64,000 nucleotides of DNA from Pseudonocardia acidicola. GTDB taxonomy: Bacteria; Actinomycetota; Actinomycetes; Mycobacteriales; Pseudonocardiaceae. The stretch lies in the NCBI RefSeq assembly GCF_012911935.1, contig NZ_JAAXLA010000026.1:1-64000 (forward strand), written 5' to 3'. This document shows positions 6,938 through 13,893 of the stretch, in pieces. The translations under genes and the position numbers were made by a program. Numbering within the stretch: the stretch's first letter is position 1; each line of letters begins with the position of its first letter. Under the pieces are notes generated by a model, which saw only the letters and a list, made by a program, of their open reading frames with translations, searched no databases and was not told the DNA's origin.

Positions 6938-8311
6938 CTAGTCCAATCGGTCGGGAAGGGCGCGGGGTGTACGGCGGGGGCGTCGTTCGCCGGACTTGGT
7001 GCGCTGGGTGGGCGGGGAAGCGTCCAGGTGCGACCCCATCCGGACGGCGTTGCGTCCGGCACGCTTGGCTGCGTAGAGGGCTGAGTCAGCGACCTCGAGC
7101 AGCTGTCGAAGCTCGGCGCCGTCCTGCGGGAAGGTTGCTCCGCCGACCGAGACGCTGATGTCGTTGACGGTCAGGGGCCCGTCAGGCGTCGGGATCTCAA
7201 CGGCGAGGTGGTCGATCCGTTGACGGATCCGTTCGGCTACGAAGTGCAGCTCAGAGCGCTCCCCGTTAGGTCGGTCGCCCAGCCCGAGCCCGGGTAGCAG
7301 GACGACGAACTCCTCGCCGCCGAATCGACCGACGAGATCGTTATCGCGGACCTCGGCTCGCAACGCTCCCGCGATGGCAGAGAGCACCTGGTCGCCGGCG
7401 AGATGTCCGTGCCGATCGTTGATGGCCTTGAAGTGGTCGAGATCGATGATGAGGACCGCGGCGCTCGCGGCGGTGCGCTGCGCACGTCGCAGAGCTCGCG
7501 CCGCCTGGTTGTGCCAGGCCGCCGCGTTGAGCAATCCCGTCTTGCTATCGGTATTCGCCTGCTCTTCCAGCTGGCGAACGAGGATCGCCCGGTGCAGGAC
7601 GAGGAGTGGCGGAAGAACCAGCGCAGCGTGGAAGGGATTTCCGGACAGCAGCATTCCAGCGGCCAGTGCACCCATCGAGAGCGTGGCCACCTCGAGCATG
7701 ACCTCGTCACCCCGACCGAGAACGTGCAGGAACTTCGCGTCGGAGCTGAGCACGATCACCCCCACGATCAACGACGTGTTGATGACGGTGTAGGCGAGCA
7801 ACGCCAGGACGATGGTGAAGAAGCCTCTGTTGCTGCTGAACAGCTCGTCGCGGCCGAGGTAGCCGAGAACGGCTGATGCTGCGTGAACGGCGAGCAGGAT
7901 CGTCGACGCACTGAACACCTGCCGGTACGTCGGTGTCTTCGCCGGGCGCAGGACTCGGAAGTACAGATGCCCGTAGATGATCAGCACTACTGCACTTGCC
8001 AGTAGCGGGGGCAGCAGTAGCGCCGCAGCGAAGGTCCACACCGAGCTGAGGTCGATGTGGCGGGTCTCTGTCACTCGGCGTCGGATCCGCTCGACTCCGA
8101 GTGAGACCTCGGTGTGCACGACTCCGGCCGCGGCCAGCACGCCCAAGATCCATAAATATTGATCGACATCGTGGATCGCGAACAGGTCGGCGACCAGAAC
8201 GCCCGCCGTGAGCAGTTCAACCGAAAGGACCGCAGTCAGCAGCCGCGAGGGTAGGGACCACACCGCCCAACGGGTGATCCAGTTCTGACTACGCGGTGAC
8301 GGCGGCATCAT
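6938..8311 (-). CDS. Membrane-bound diguanylate cyclase (GGDEF)
   Basis: A 457-residue protein starting at ATG 8311 behind GGGGGAGG. About six membrane segments fill residues 20-240, forming an N-terminal sensor region with no clear named domain. A GGDEF domain follows from about 254 to 425 (TDSKTGLLN, IDLDHFKAIND, GGEEF at 331-335). The active site is intact and the product-inhibition site RxxD is present (RDND at 322-325), so c-di-GMP synthesis is expected at the membrane. The C-terminus is a basic tail. A promoter-like GTGACA-N17-TACGAT lies upstream. The small exported NWNWGV peptide follows in the same operon, and the NWxW micro-ORFs lie divergently. A peptide-sensing role is speculation. 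Confidence 0.9.
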   Translation of the reverse strand: MMPPSPRSQNWITRWAVWSLPSRLLTAVLSVELLTAGVLVADLFAIHDVDQYLWILGVLAAAGVVHTEVSLGVERIRRRVTETRHIDLSSVWTFAAALLLPPLLASAVVLIIYGHLYFRVLRPAKTPTYRQVFSASTILLAVHAASAVLGYLGRDELFSSNRGFFTIVLALLAYTVINTSLIVGVIVLSSDAKFLHVLGRGDEVMLEVATLSMGALAAGMLLSGNPFHAALVLPPLLVLHRAILVRQLEEQANTDSKTGLLNAAAWHNQAARALRRAQRTAASAAVLIIDLDHFKAINDRHGHLAGDQVLSAIAGALRAEVRDNDLVGRFGGEEFVVLLPGLGLGDRPNGERSELHFVAERIRQRIDHLAVEIPTPDGPLTVNDISVSVGGATFPQDGAELRQLLEVADSALYAAKRAGRNAVRMGSHLDASPPTQRTKSGERRPRRTPRALPDRLD

Positions 8312-8635
8312 TTGATACCTCCCCCGTCCCCGCCGCGTTCATCCTCATAGGTACCCCCAACTAGACGGATCGTAGCCGGGAGACGACCAGCTGTCACAGG
8401 TCCGACGGGGAGGCGGCGCCTGGCAGCGACGAAAGGTCAGGATGACACGGGTGGCCGTGACGCTGAGTGATCTCGGACCGGACTACCGGCTTGCACGTCG
8501 AGCAGACCCTCAGCCACCCACCTGCTGCCGTGATCACTCTCCCGACTGAGACCCTGTAGGGGCTTGTGACTCTCCACACGACGGCCGAGCTGCCAGGCGA
8601 TGGCGGCCGACAGGTGCTCCGGGAAGGAGGTACCG
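8312..8635. other. Divergent intergenic region, cyclase to micro-ORF array
   Basis: These 324 bases separate the cyclase start from the first plus-strand micro-ORF. The minus-strand side holds the predicted cyclase promoter. On the plus strand I find no convincing -35/-10 pair for the array and no c-di-GMP riboswitch consensus. A minus-strand short frame beginning MRMNAAG near 8350 overlaps the cyclase start but has no further support. Confidence 0.4.
8369..8397 (-). promoter_or_regulatory. Sigma70-type promoter candidate for cyclase-peptide operon
   Basis: Reading the minus strand, GTGACA (8397-8392) and TACGAT (8374-8369) are separated by exactly 17 bases, close to the vegetative actinomycete consensus. 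The cyclase ATG lies 58 bases beyond the -10 box. Spacing and position fit, but one hexamer pair in GC-rich DNA is weak evidence. Confidence 0.4.
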
Positions 8636-8659
8636 GTGCGTAATTGGGTTTGGAACTGA
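8636..8659 (+). CDS. Micro-ORF 1 of NWxW array (M-R-N-W-V-W-N)
   Basis: GTG at 8636 follows AAGGAGG with a 5-base spacer, one of the strongest ribosome binding sites in the window. The frame encodes seven residues, VRNWVWN read with initiator Met, then TGA. Codons differ from the other copies (CGT, AAT, GTT), yet the R-N-W-x-W pattern is kept. Far below annotation size limits; the case rests on the five-fold repetition. Confidence 0.7.
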   Translation: MRNWVWN

Positions 8660-8712
8660 GCGAATCCGCCGCGCGATTGAGCGGGCGACACATTCACCGA
8701 GAGGAGACATTC

Positions 8713-8736
8713 ATGCGGAACTGGATTTGGAACTGA
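8713..8736 (+). CDS. Micro-ORF 2 of NWxW array (M-R-N-W-I-W-N)
   Basis: ATG at 8713 follows GAGAGGAGA. It encodes MRNWIWN and TGA. With copy 1 it shares the final Asn that copies 3-5 lack. The spacer before it shows no clear similarity to other spacers, while the peptide is conserved. Confidence 0.7.
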   Translation: MRNWIWN

Positions 8737-8795
8737 GCGAGATCTGACTCGTTCCGAGCATGATCGTGGATTTCGACCCCTGAGGAGGGTTAGCC

Positions 8796-8816
8796 GTGCG
8801 CAACTGGACTTGGTGA
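8796..8816 (+). CDS. Micro-ORF 3 of NWxW array (M-R-N-W-T-W)
   Basis: GTG at 8796 follows GAGGAGGG. Six codons encode VRNWTW (initiator Met), then TGA. It uses ACT for Thr where copies 4 and 5 use ACC, and GTG where they use ATG, so it is a diverged copy that keeps the same peptide. Confidence 0.7.
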   Translation: MRNWTW

Positions 8817-8861
8817 ACAGCGGCTGAATTGCCCAATCGACCCGACTCGAGAGGAACACCC

Positions 8862-8882
8862 ATGCGCAACTGGACCTGGTGA
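8862..8882 (+). CDS. Micro-ORF 4 of NWxW array (M-R-N-W-T-W)
   Basis: ATG at 8862 follows CGAGAGGAACACCC. It encodes MRNWTW and TGA, identical in DNA to copy 5. The upstream spacer (ATCGACCCGAC, then CGAGAGGA) also resembles that of copy 5, so these two are a recent duplication. Confidence 0.7.
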   Translation: MRNWTW

Positions 8883-8935
8883 ACCCCAGCCGACCCACCC
8901 GATCGACCCGACCCGACCCGAGAGGAGCAACACCC

Positions 8936-8956
8936 ATGCGCAACTGGACCTGGTGA
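8936..8956 (+). CDS. Micro-ORF 5 of NWxW array (M-R-N-W-T-W)
   Basis: ATG at 8936 follows CGAGAGGAGCAACACCC. It encodes MRNWTW and TGA at 8954-8956. The array ends here: one base later begins the stop codon of a convergent transporter remnant, so no intact plus-strand gene follows. That argues against a leader-peptide role for a downstream gene. Confidence 0.7.
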   Translation: MRNWTW

Positions 8957-8957
8957 A

Positions 8958-9503
8958 TCAGTCATGAGTGGACGGAGCACAGCCTTGGCGGGTGTGAGTC
9001 CTCGCGGTAGTCCCGAACGTGGTGATGATGGCGATCAACGCCCCGGCCGCGCCGCTGAGCGCGACGGTCGTCGGAGCGCCGAGTGCCTCCGCCACTGGTG
9101 CCGCGATGAGCAGGGCGAGGCCCTGGGAGGCTACGAGGCTTGCGGTAGCAACGCCGAGGGCTTGACCTCGGACCTCGGTCGGGGTCGCGCGCACGAAGCT
9201 GGCCTGGGTCTGCAGCCGGTAGGCCGTCGAGCCGGCTCCGGTGAGGGCCCAGAGGGCGACCGATGTGGCGAGGCCGGGGGCCAGCAGGCAGGCGACGAGT
9301 GGGACGCCGGACATGGCCGCCGGCGGCCTGATCAAGCGCGGCCTTCGCTCATCGGAGACGAACCGTGTGAACGCCCAGGCACCGACGACACCGCCGGCGG
9401 GCATGGAGGCCATCAGGGCGGCGACGGCCACCGGTCCCCCGCCGTGGGCTGCGGCGTAGGGCGCCGCGAGTCCCTCGGGGACGACGTAGAACCCCTTTGC
9501 GCT
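8958..9503 (-). pseudogene. C-terminal half of an MFS transporter
   Basis: The open frame 9503-8958 begins after an in-frame TAG (9506-9504) and reads KGFYVVPEGLAAPYA, then several membrane segments (LVACLLAPGLATSVALWALT, QALGVATASLVASQGLALLI, GAAGALIAIITTFGTTA). The segment VRATPTEVRGQALG is a typical MFS loop. About 180 residues match the C-terminal half; the first six helices are missing. The upstream sequence belongs to a different gene remnant. Confidence 0.65.
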
Positions 9504-9561
9504 CTACAACCCTTCCTCGTGGCCGGGGCCGCACGATGGGCCCGGGCAGGGCCTCGGCGAT

Positions 9562-9861
9562 CTACCTCCTCCACCTGATCGTCGCCGGTCTCCGCGCTGA
9601 TGCCGCGTCTGCAGCCTCGTCTCCGGGTCCGCCTGCACGCGTTATGGACCGCGCGAAGGCCACTGCGGCGAGAATGCGGGTCTCCACGGTGCTCGACACA
9701 GAGGAGCCGTGGCCGGCGTCGTAGCGCAGCACCTCAGGCTCACCACCAGCGCGCTCGAGTGCCTGCAGGTAGTTGTCGATCTGCCGGGCCGGGCAGCGGG
9801 GGTCGTTGCGTCCTGCGAGCACGAGGATCGGCGCCGTGACCTGGTCGACGTACGTTGATGC
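9562..9861 (-). pseudogene. C-terminal fragment of S9 (prolyl oligopeptidase-like) peptidase
   Basis: The fragment encodes YVDQVTAPILVLAGRNDPRC, QIDNYLQALERAGGEPEVLR and YDAGHGSSVSS, the conserved C-terminal part of S9-family alpha/beta hydrolases with the catalytic Asp (GRND) and His (AGHG). Upstream sequence in this frame loses similarity, so the beta-propeller and nucleophile Ser are gone. It ends in TAG at 9562. Together with the neighbouring MFS stump it marks a decayed block. Confidence 0.6.
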
Positions 9862-10193
9862 GAGTCCCCAGCATCTGCCCCGCCGTTTCCCCTGTCGCGG
9901 GACAGCTTCGACGCCGGCCGGGCCCAGCTCGGCGTGTTCGGCAGGTACACCGCTGTGCGCTGCTCCCGTCCACGGTCGGTGCAGGCTGGCCCCCGGCCGT
10001 GGCGGCGGGACGGCGTGTCGGCCGTCTCGGCGGCCGGCCATGGCCAGGCACCGTGCCACCGGGGTTGAACGGCTCGGGCATTATCTGCACCCGCGGTGGT
10101 GTGGCTGGTCGGCAGCCGACGGCACCGACCGGGGTGAGGTCGACCTCGGCCCCTGGCCAGTGCGGGGCCGGACTCGGGAACGGAGAAGGGTGG
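9862..10193. other. Intergenic or decayed sequence
   Basis: About 330 bases upstream of the acyl-CoA-dehydrogenase-like gene. Open frames on both strands lack recognisable motifs and are probably scrambled remains of the S9 peptidase locus. The promoter of the plus-strand gene at 10194 should lie in its right end. Confidence 0.4.
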
Positions 10194-11210
10194 ATGTCGC
10201 TGGTTGCCGCTGAACTGCCGGTTGCCGAGATTCGAGGCTTCTTCGGCCCTCGCGCAGCCGCGGTGGACCGCTGCGAGGTCGACGTCCGCGACGGGCTGCG
10301 CTTTCTGGCCGAACGCGGCCTGCTCGGGCATCCCGAGCTGCGGGTCAGCTTCGAGCTGATCAGACTGGTGGCCCGCTCGGATCTGGCGTCGGCGTTCAGC
10401 TTGTGGGCGCACACGATGGTGGTGCAGTGCGTGGCGGCCTCGCCGTCACCGCGGATGCGGGCGACGGCCGATCAGCTGCGGCGCGCGACGGTGTGGGGCT
10501 CGACGGCGATGGCACCGGCGATCAAACACATGGCCGGGCTGGGTGAGCTGCCGGTGACGTTCCGCCGCGACGGCGACATCCTCGTCCTGGACGGTCGGAT
10601 CCCGTGGGCGTCGAACCTGTTCGGCCGCGACCTGGTCGTGGCGCTGGCGGCCAGGGGGGAGGATGGCGAGCGGCTGGTGCTCGCGGTGACCGGCGAGAAT
10701 CCCGGGCTGTCGCTGGGCGGCCCGCAGGACCTGCTGGCGATGAGCGCCACCGCCTCCTCCGACCTCGTCCTGCGCGGGGCCCGCGTCGAGCCGCAGGCGG
10801 TGATCAGCACCGATTTCGTCGGCTACCTGAAGGCGATGAAGCCGCGCCTGCTCATCCTGCAGACCGCGTTCTGCCTCGGGCTGGCCGCCGAGGCGCTGAC
10901 CGCCGCCGAGGCGTGGCCGGCGCGGACGATGGCCGGCTACCACGACGATCACGCAGCCCTGGCGCAGCAGTTCGCCGACCTTGACCAGCGCGCGGCCGCG
11001 TTGGTGGAGGCCCTCGCGCCGGTGCGCGAGGTGGTGCAGACCCGGCTGCAGGCCGGGCGGCTGGCGCAGGCCGCCGTCGAACTGGAGCTACGGATCGCCG
11101 GCGGGGCCGGGTTCGCCGCCGGAAGCCCCACCGCGCGGCGCTACCGCGAGGCCGCCTTCCTGCCGGTTCAGACCCCGACCGAAGGGCAGCTGCAGGCCGA
11201 GCTCCGCTGA
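10194..11210 (+). CDS. Acyl-CoA-dehydrogenase-like flavoprotein
   Basis: A 338-residue protein; ATG at 10194 behind GAGAAGGG. It has the acyl-CoA dehydrogenase layout: an N-terminal helical part (AELPVAEIRGFFGPRAAAVD, RFLAERGLLGHPELR), a middle beta domain (DGRIPWASNLFGRDLVVALA, GENPGLSLGG) and a C-terminal helical domain (FCLGLAAEALTAAEAW, ELELRIAGGAGFAAGSPTAR). It is shorter than canonical enzymes (about 380) and the catalytic Glu is not obvious. Similar proteins are annotated only as acyl-CoA dehydrogenase family. Substrate unknown; neighbours are stumps, so context gives no help. Confidence 0.6.
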   Translation: MSLVAAELPVAEIRGFFGPRAAAVDRCEVDVRDGLRFLAERGLLGHPELRVSFELIRLVARSDLASAFSLWAHTMVVQCVAASPSPRMRATADQLRRATVWGSTAMAPAIKHMAGLGELPVTFRRDGDILVLDGRIPWASNLFGRDLVVALAARGEDGERLVLAVTGENPGLSLGGPQDLLAMSATASSDLVLRGARVEPQAVISTDFVGYLKAMKPRLLILQTAFCLGLAAEALTAAEAWPARTMAGYHDDHAALAQQFADLDQRAAALVEALAPVREVVQTRLQAGRLAQAAVELELRIAGGAGFAAGSPTARRYREAAFLPVQTPTEGQLQAELR

Positions 11211-11598
11211 CCCGGCCGCGCGGTCCAGGCGCACCCCCGGCCCTCCCGCGTCGCACCCGGCCCTGCACTTGTCATCACGTCTGCCACCGCGGCCTGGATG
11301 TTCAGCCTCTGATCAGGTGGCTTTCGCCCACCTGGCCCTCGATCGAGCGCCGCCCACACATCGGTGCACCACCTGCCGACCGGGCCCGCATGGATGATGC
11401 CGTCGGCGCCGCCCGTATCGCTGAAGAACGGACTGACACAGGTCCTGAACTGGGGTTATGCAACCGCGTCGGCGAGTGCCCCAACACCACATGCGCTCCA
11501 CTCGATCGCATGAAGACCGTGATCTCGGTGTTAGTCGAGCGCCGATGCGCGGGCACCCAAGGCCTGTCCGGCTAGACGCGATGACGGAAGGCTGACAC
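11211..11598. other. Intergenic region, no supported gene
   Basis: About 390 bases before the stress-protein gene. Short open frames lack ribosome binding sites and protein-like patterns. The right end must carry the promoter of the YsnF/PRC gene. Confidence 0.4.
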
Positions 11599-12387
11599 GT
11601 GACGATCAAGACAGACGACGTGCGAGACCTGCTGGGCCGCGAGGTCTACGACGCCCACGGCGACAAGGTCGGCAAGGTCGGGCAGGTATACCTCGACAGT
11701 CAGACCAGCGCACCGGTGTGGGCCACGGTGAAGACCGGCCTGTTCGGGACCAAGGAGTCCTTCGTGCCGCTGGCGGGAGCGACCCGCGCCGGCCGCGACC
11801 TCCACGTGAACACCTCGAAGGACACGATCAAGAACGCCCCCCAGGCGGGCGGCAACGACGGTCGCCTGTCCCGGGCCGAGGAACAGCAGATCTACGCCCA
11901 TTACGGCCACTCCCACCCCGATGCCGCGCCCGGCGCCGGCGCTGCCCGCGGCCACGACACTGCGAGTGACACCACCAAGCATGCCCGCGCCGAGGGCGAC
12001 TCGGTCACCCGCTCCGAGGAGCGCTTGCGGGCCGGCACCGAGACCGTCGAGACCGGTCAGGTGCGACTGCGCAAGTATGTCGTCACCGAGGAACAGCAGG
12101 TCACCGTTCCGGTCAGCCGTGAAGAGGTCCGCGTCGAGCGCGAGCCGATCCGCGACGGCAACGCCCGCCAGGGCAGCGACATCGGCGAGGAGGAGCAGTC
12201 GGTGACCCTGCACGCCGAACGCCCGATCGTCACCAAGGAGACCGAGGCGGTCGAGCGGGTCCGGCTTCAGACCGACACCGTCCGCGATCAGGAGACCGTG
12301 TCCGGTCAGGTTCGCAAGGAGCACGTCGAGATCGACGACCCGGACGGCCAGATTCGCACGCAGCGCAGCAGGCAGGACCACAGGTAG
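11599..12387 (+). CDS. PRC-barrel and YsnF/AvaK (DUF2382) stress-associated protein
   Basis: A 262-residue protein, GTG at 11599. Residues 1-75 form a PRC-barrel (LLGREVYDAHGDKVGKVGQV, VKTGLFGTKESFVPL). Residues about 140-255 match DUF2382: RSEERLRAGTETVETGQVRL, VPVSREEVRVEREPI, then further repeats rich in Glu and Val. The hydrophilic linker between holds His and Ala. DUF2382 proteins are linked to general stress responses in bacteria, but the molecular function is not established. It stands alone, with a long palindrome after the stop. Confidence 0.85.
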   Translation: MTIKTDDVRDLLGREVYDAHGDKVGKVGQVYLDSQTSAPVWATVKTGLFGTKESFVPLAGATRAGRDLHVNTSKDTIKNAPQAGGNDGRLSRAEEQQIYAHYGHSHPDAAPGAGAARGHDTASDTTKHARAEGDSVTRSEERLRAGTETVETGQVRLRKYVVTEEQQVTVPVSREEVRVEREPIRDGNARQGSDIGEEEQSVTLHAERPIVTKETEAVERVRLQTDTVRDQETVSGQVRKEHVEIDDPDGQIRTQRSRQDHR

Positions 12388-12428
12388 AGCGGCGCTTCGT
12401 GACGGACATGCCGCGGGGATGTCCCCGA

Positions 12429-12460
12429 CCGACGTGCCGGGGACATCCCCGGCACGTCGG
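12429..12460. terminator. 32-nt near-perfect palindrome, likely terminator
   Basis: A 15-bp stem (CCGACGTGCCGGGGA with its complement) around a CA centre lies 42 bases after the stress-protein stop. A second partial copy of the motif (GCCGCGGGGATGTCCCCGAC) sits just upstream. There is no T-tract. It fits an I-shaped actinomycete terminator; a protein-binding palindrome is an alternative. The following 120 bases may hold a C-terminal gene scrap ending LRKPV. Confidence 0.55.
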
Positions 12461-12580
12461 CTGCCCGGCGGCCGAGGCGATCCGGTTCGCCGAGGAACAG
12501 TGCGAGGCGTTCGGCACCCGGGAACCCTGGTCCAATCTGCGCAAGCCCGTGTGATGAACGGGTCGCGCCCGAGACCCGGA

Positions 12581-13078
12581 TCACCGACCGCCTGGATGGC
12601 TCGGGAGATCGCCGGTGGGCGGTCGACAGGTACGGCAGACGCCGAGGACCTCGAGGGTGTGGGTGGTGTCGGTGAAGTCGTGGCGGGGGCCGACAGCGGC
12701 TGCCCAGGCTTCGACGGTGTCGGAATGGATGGGGATGCTGTAGCCGCAGGCCCGGCAGCGCAGGTAGTGGTGGTGCCCGGGTTCGCGGTGGTAGCGGAAC
12801 AATTCGGTGCCGTCCTCGCCGCGGGTGGTGTCGATGTCGCCGGTGCCGGTGTAGGCGTGCAGGGCTCGGTAAACGGTGGACAACCCGATCTCGTGGTTGT
12901 CCGACGTCAGCTGGGCGTGCAGGGCTTGAGCGTCGATGAAGCCGGGGTTTTCGGCCAGTGCGGCCAGGATGACCCGGCGTTGGGCGGTGATGCGGGGGGC
13001 GGCCCCGGGCAGGGGCGGGCTCACCGACTCAGGTCCGCGCCGGGGCGCCGGGTCTGGTCGTGGCCGGGGGCCGGACAT
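12581..13078 (-). CDS. Fur-family regulator, probably zinc-responsive (Zur)
   Basis: A 165-residue Fur-family repressor. ATG at 13078 is preceded by GGAGGTGATC. After a Pro/Arg-rich N-terminus comes the winged helix (RITAQRRVILAALAENPGFI, LSTVYRALHAY), then the metal-binding and dimerisation part (HREPGHHHYLRCRACGYSIP, ending with a second CxxC, CRTC). These Cys pairs form the structural zinc site. Zur is favoured over Fur because the stop codon of a metal-ABC-permease-like fragment lies 2 bases upstream, an arrangement typical of znuBC-zur. Confidence 0.8.
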   Translation of the reverse strand: MSGPRPRPDPAPRRGPESVSPPLPGAAPRITAQRRVILAALAENPGFIDAQALHAQLTSDNHEIGLSTVYRALHAYTGTGDIDTTRGEDGTELFRYHREPGHHHYLRCRACGYSIPIHSDTVEAWAAAVGPRHDFTDTTHTLEVLGVCRTCRPPTGDLPSHPGGR

Positions 13079-13080
13079 GA

Positions 13081-13290
13081 TCACCTCCACGGGGCTGCTG
13101 TCCACCCGGCCCTCGGACGGGCCTGGGCGGGGATGGGGGCGATGCTGTCGGGTCCGGGGCGGCGCCGGGCGCGGGTCGGGCCGGCGGTGAGGGCGGCGAT
13201 CGCGTACTCGGCGGCGGCGATGGCCATGATGGTGAAGCTGGGCGGGAGCACGGGTAGGGCGTAGGCCAGCCCGCGCTCCTGCGGGCAAGA
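13081..13290 (-). pseudogene. C-terminal fragment of metal ABC transporter permease (candidate)
   Basis: The minus-strand frame ending in TGA at 13083-13081 reads ALPVLPPSFTIMAIAAAEYA, then a short Arg/Pro tail. The hydrophobic segment and the tight junction with the Fur-family gene suggest the end of a ZnuB-like permease. Upstream, similarity is lost and a PAP2-like scrap appears on the other strand, so the bulk of the gene is missing. The family call rests on one helix and context. Confidence 0.4.
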
Positions 13291-13374
13291 GCCGGTGACT
13301 CCCCTCCCCCGGGGTTTCCCCAACCCCGACGCGCCCCGAACTGCTGGGCGCCCCGCCTCGGAAGGCGAGATCTC

Positions 13375-13497
13375 GTGATCGACGACAACGAAGACTTCCG
13401 CTGGTGGATCAACCGGCAGACCTTCGGTGCGGTCAACGCCTTTGCCCGGCGCACCAGCTGGCTGTCCCCGGTCCTGGCCGGCTACGCCAACTACGGG
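13375..13497 (+). pseudogene. N-terminal scrap of PAP2-like phosphatase (candidate)
   Basis: GTG at 13375 behind AAGGCGAG opens VIDDNEDFRWWINRQTFGAV and FARRTSWLSPVLAGYANYG, like the N-terminus of actinobacterial PAP2-family phosphatases. The frame then degenerates. About 40 residues of an expected 200 remain. Confidence 0.4.
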
Positions 13498-13893
13498 AGG
13501 CGCTGTCCGGCGCCAGCCAGGAGTCGCAGGTGCCGCACAGCCGGCCCCGCTCAGGTCCCGCGGACGGCGCGGTGTCGACGCGGCCTGCGGCACACGTCCT
13601 GGGTCCCACATTCGTCGGATGCGGCCCAGCCTCGCCGAACCGTCAGAGGCGATGATCCGGTCGGGATGCCGGGCTTCCTCGACGAAGGTGGCGTAGAGCG
13701 CAGCGAGCCGCTCGAGACATGCGCGAGGACGGCGTTCGAGTCGGCCGCGCCGGCACGTCGGGTACGAGTCCTGGCTGGCGCGAGCATGCGATGCCGCTGG
13801 ACGTCGACCCGCTGCCCCGCATCGCTCCCGACATGCCGAATCGCTCTCGGCACGTCGCAACGATGCCGAACTGTCGTGCCAGTACTGAGCGCC
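13498..13893. other. Decayed or intergenic sequence
   Basis: About 400 bases downstream of the terpene synthase stop. A minus-strand stretch near 13640-13720 (LERLAALYATFVEEARHPDR) looks protein-like but has no clear boundaries or family. No intact gene is supported. Confidence 0.35.

Larger units (their letters stand above)
8636..8956 (+). repeat. Tandem array of five micro-ORFs with own RBS
   Basis: Five units begin at 8636, 8713, 8796, 8862 and 8936 (spacing 77, 83, 66, 74). Each unit is a purine-rich ribosome binding site, a 5-14 base spacer, a 6-7 codon ORF R-N-W-(V/I/T)-W-(N) and TGA. Inter-ORF DNA is diverged except between units 4 and 5. Codon-level changes are synonymous (CGT/CGG/CGC, AAT/AAC, ACT/ACC) or conservative (V/I), and the start codon alternates GTG/ATG. 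This pattern indicates selection on the peptide in this frame and strand. Confidence 0.75.

Noticed and set aside
8312-8635. c-di-GMP riboswitch upstream of the cyclase or the array
   Set aside because: I could not find the conserved GEMM core elements on either strand.
8636-8956. CRISPR-like or plain DNA repeat array
   Set aside because: Repeat units have no constant direct repeat with constant-length spacers; what is conserved is a ribosome binding site followed by a codon pattern with synonymous variation.
8636-8956. Leader peptides for Trp-dependent attenuation
   Set aside because: No intact plus-strand gene follows the array; the next gene-like DNA is a minus-strand transporter remnant. 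Five copies also do not fit an attenuator.
8711-8980. Minus-strand 89-codon frame with repeated QVQLRMG
   Set aside because: It is the antisense of micro-ORFs 3-5, lacks a ribosome binding site and its repeats only mirror the plus-strand codons.
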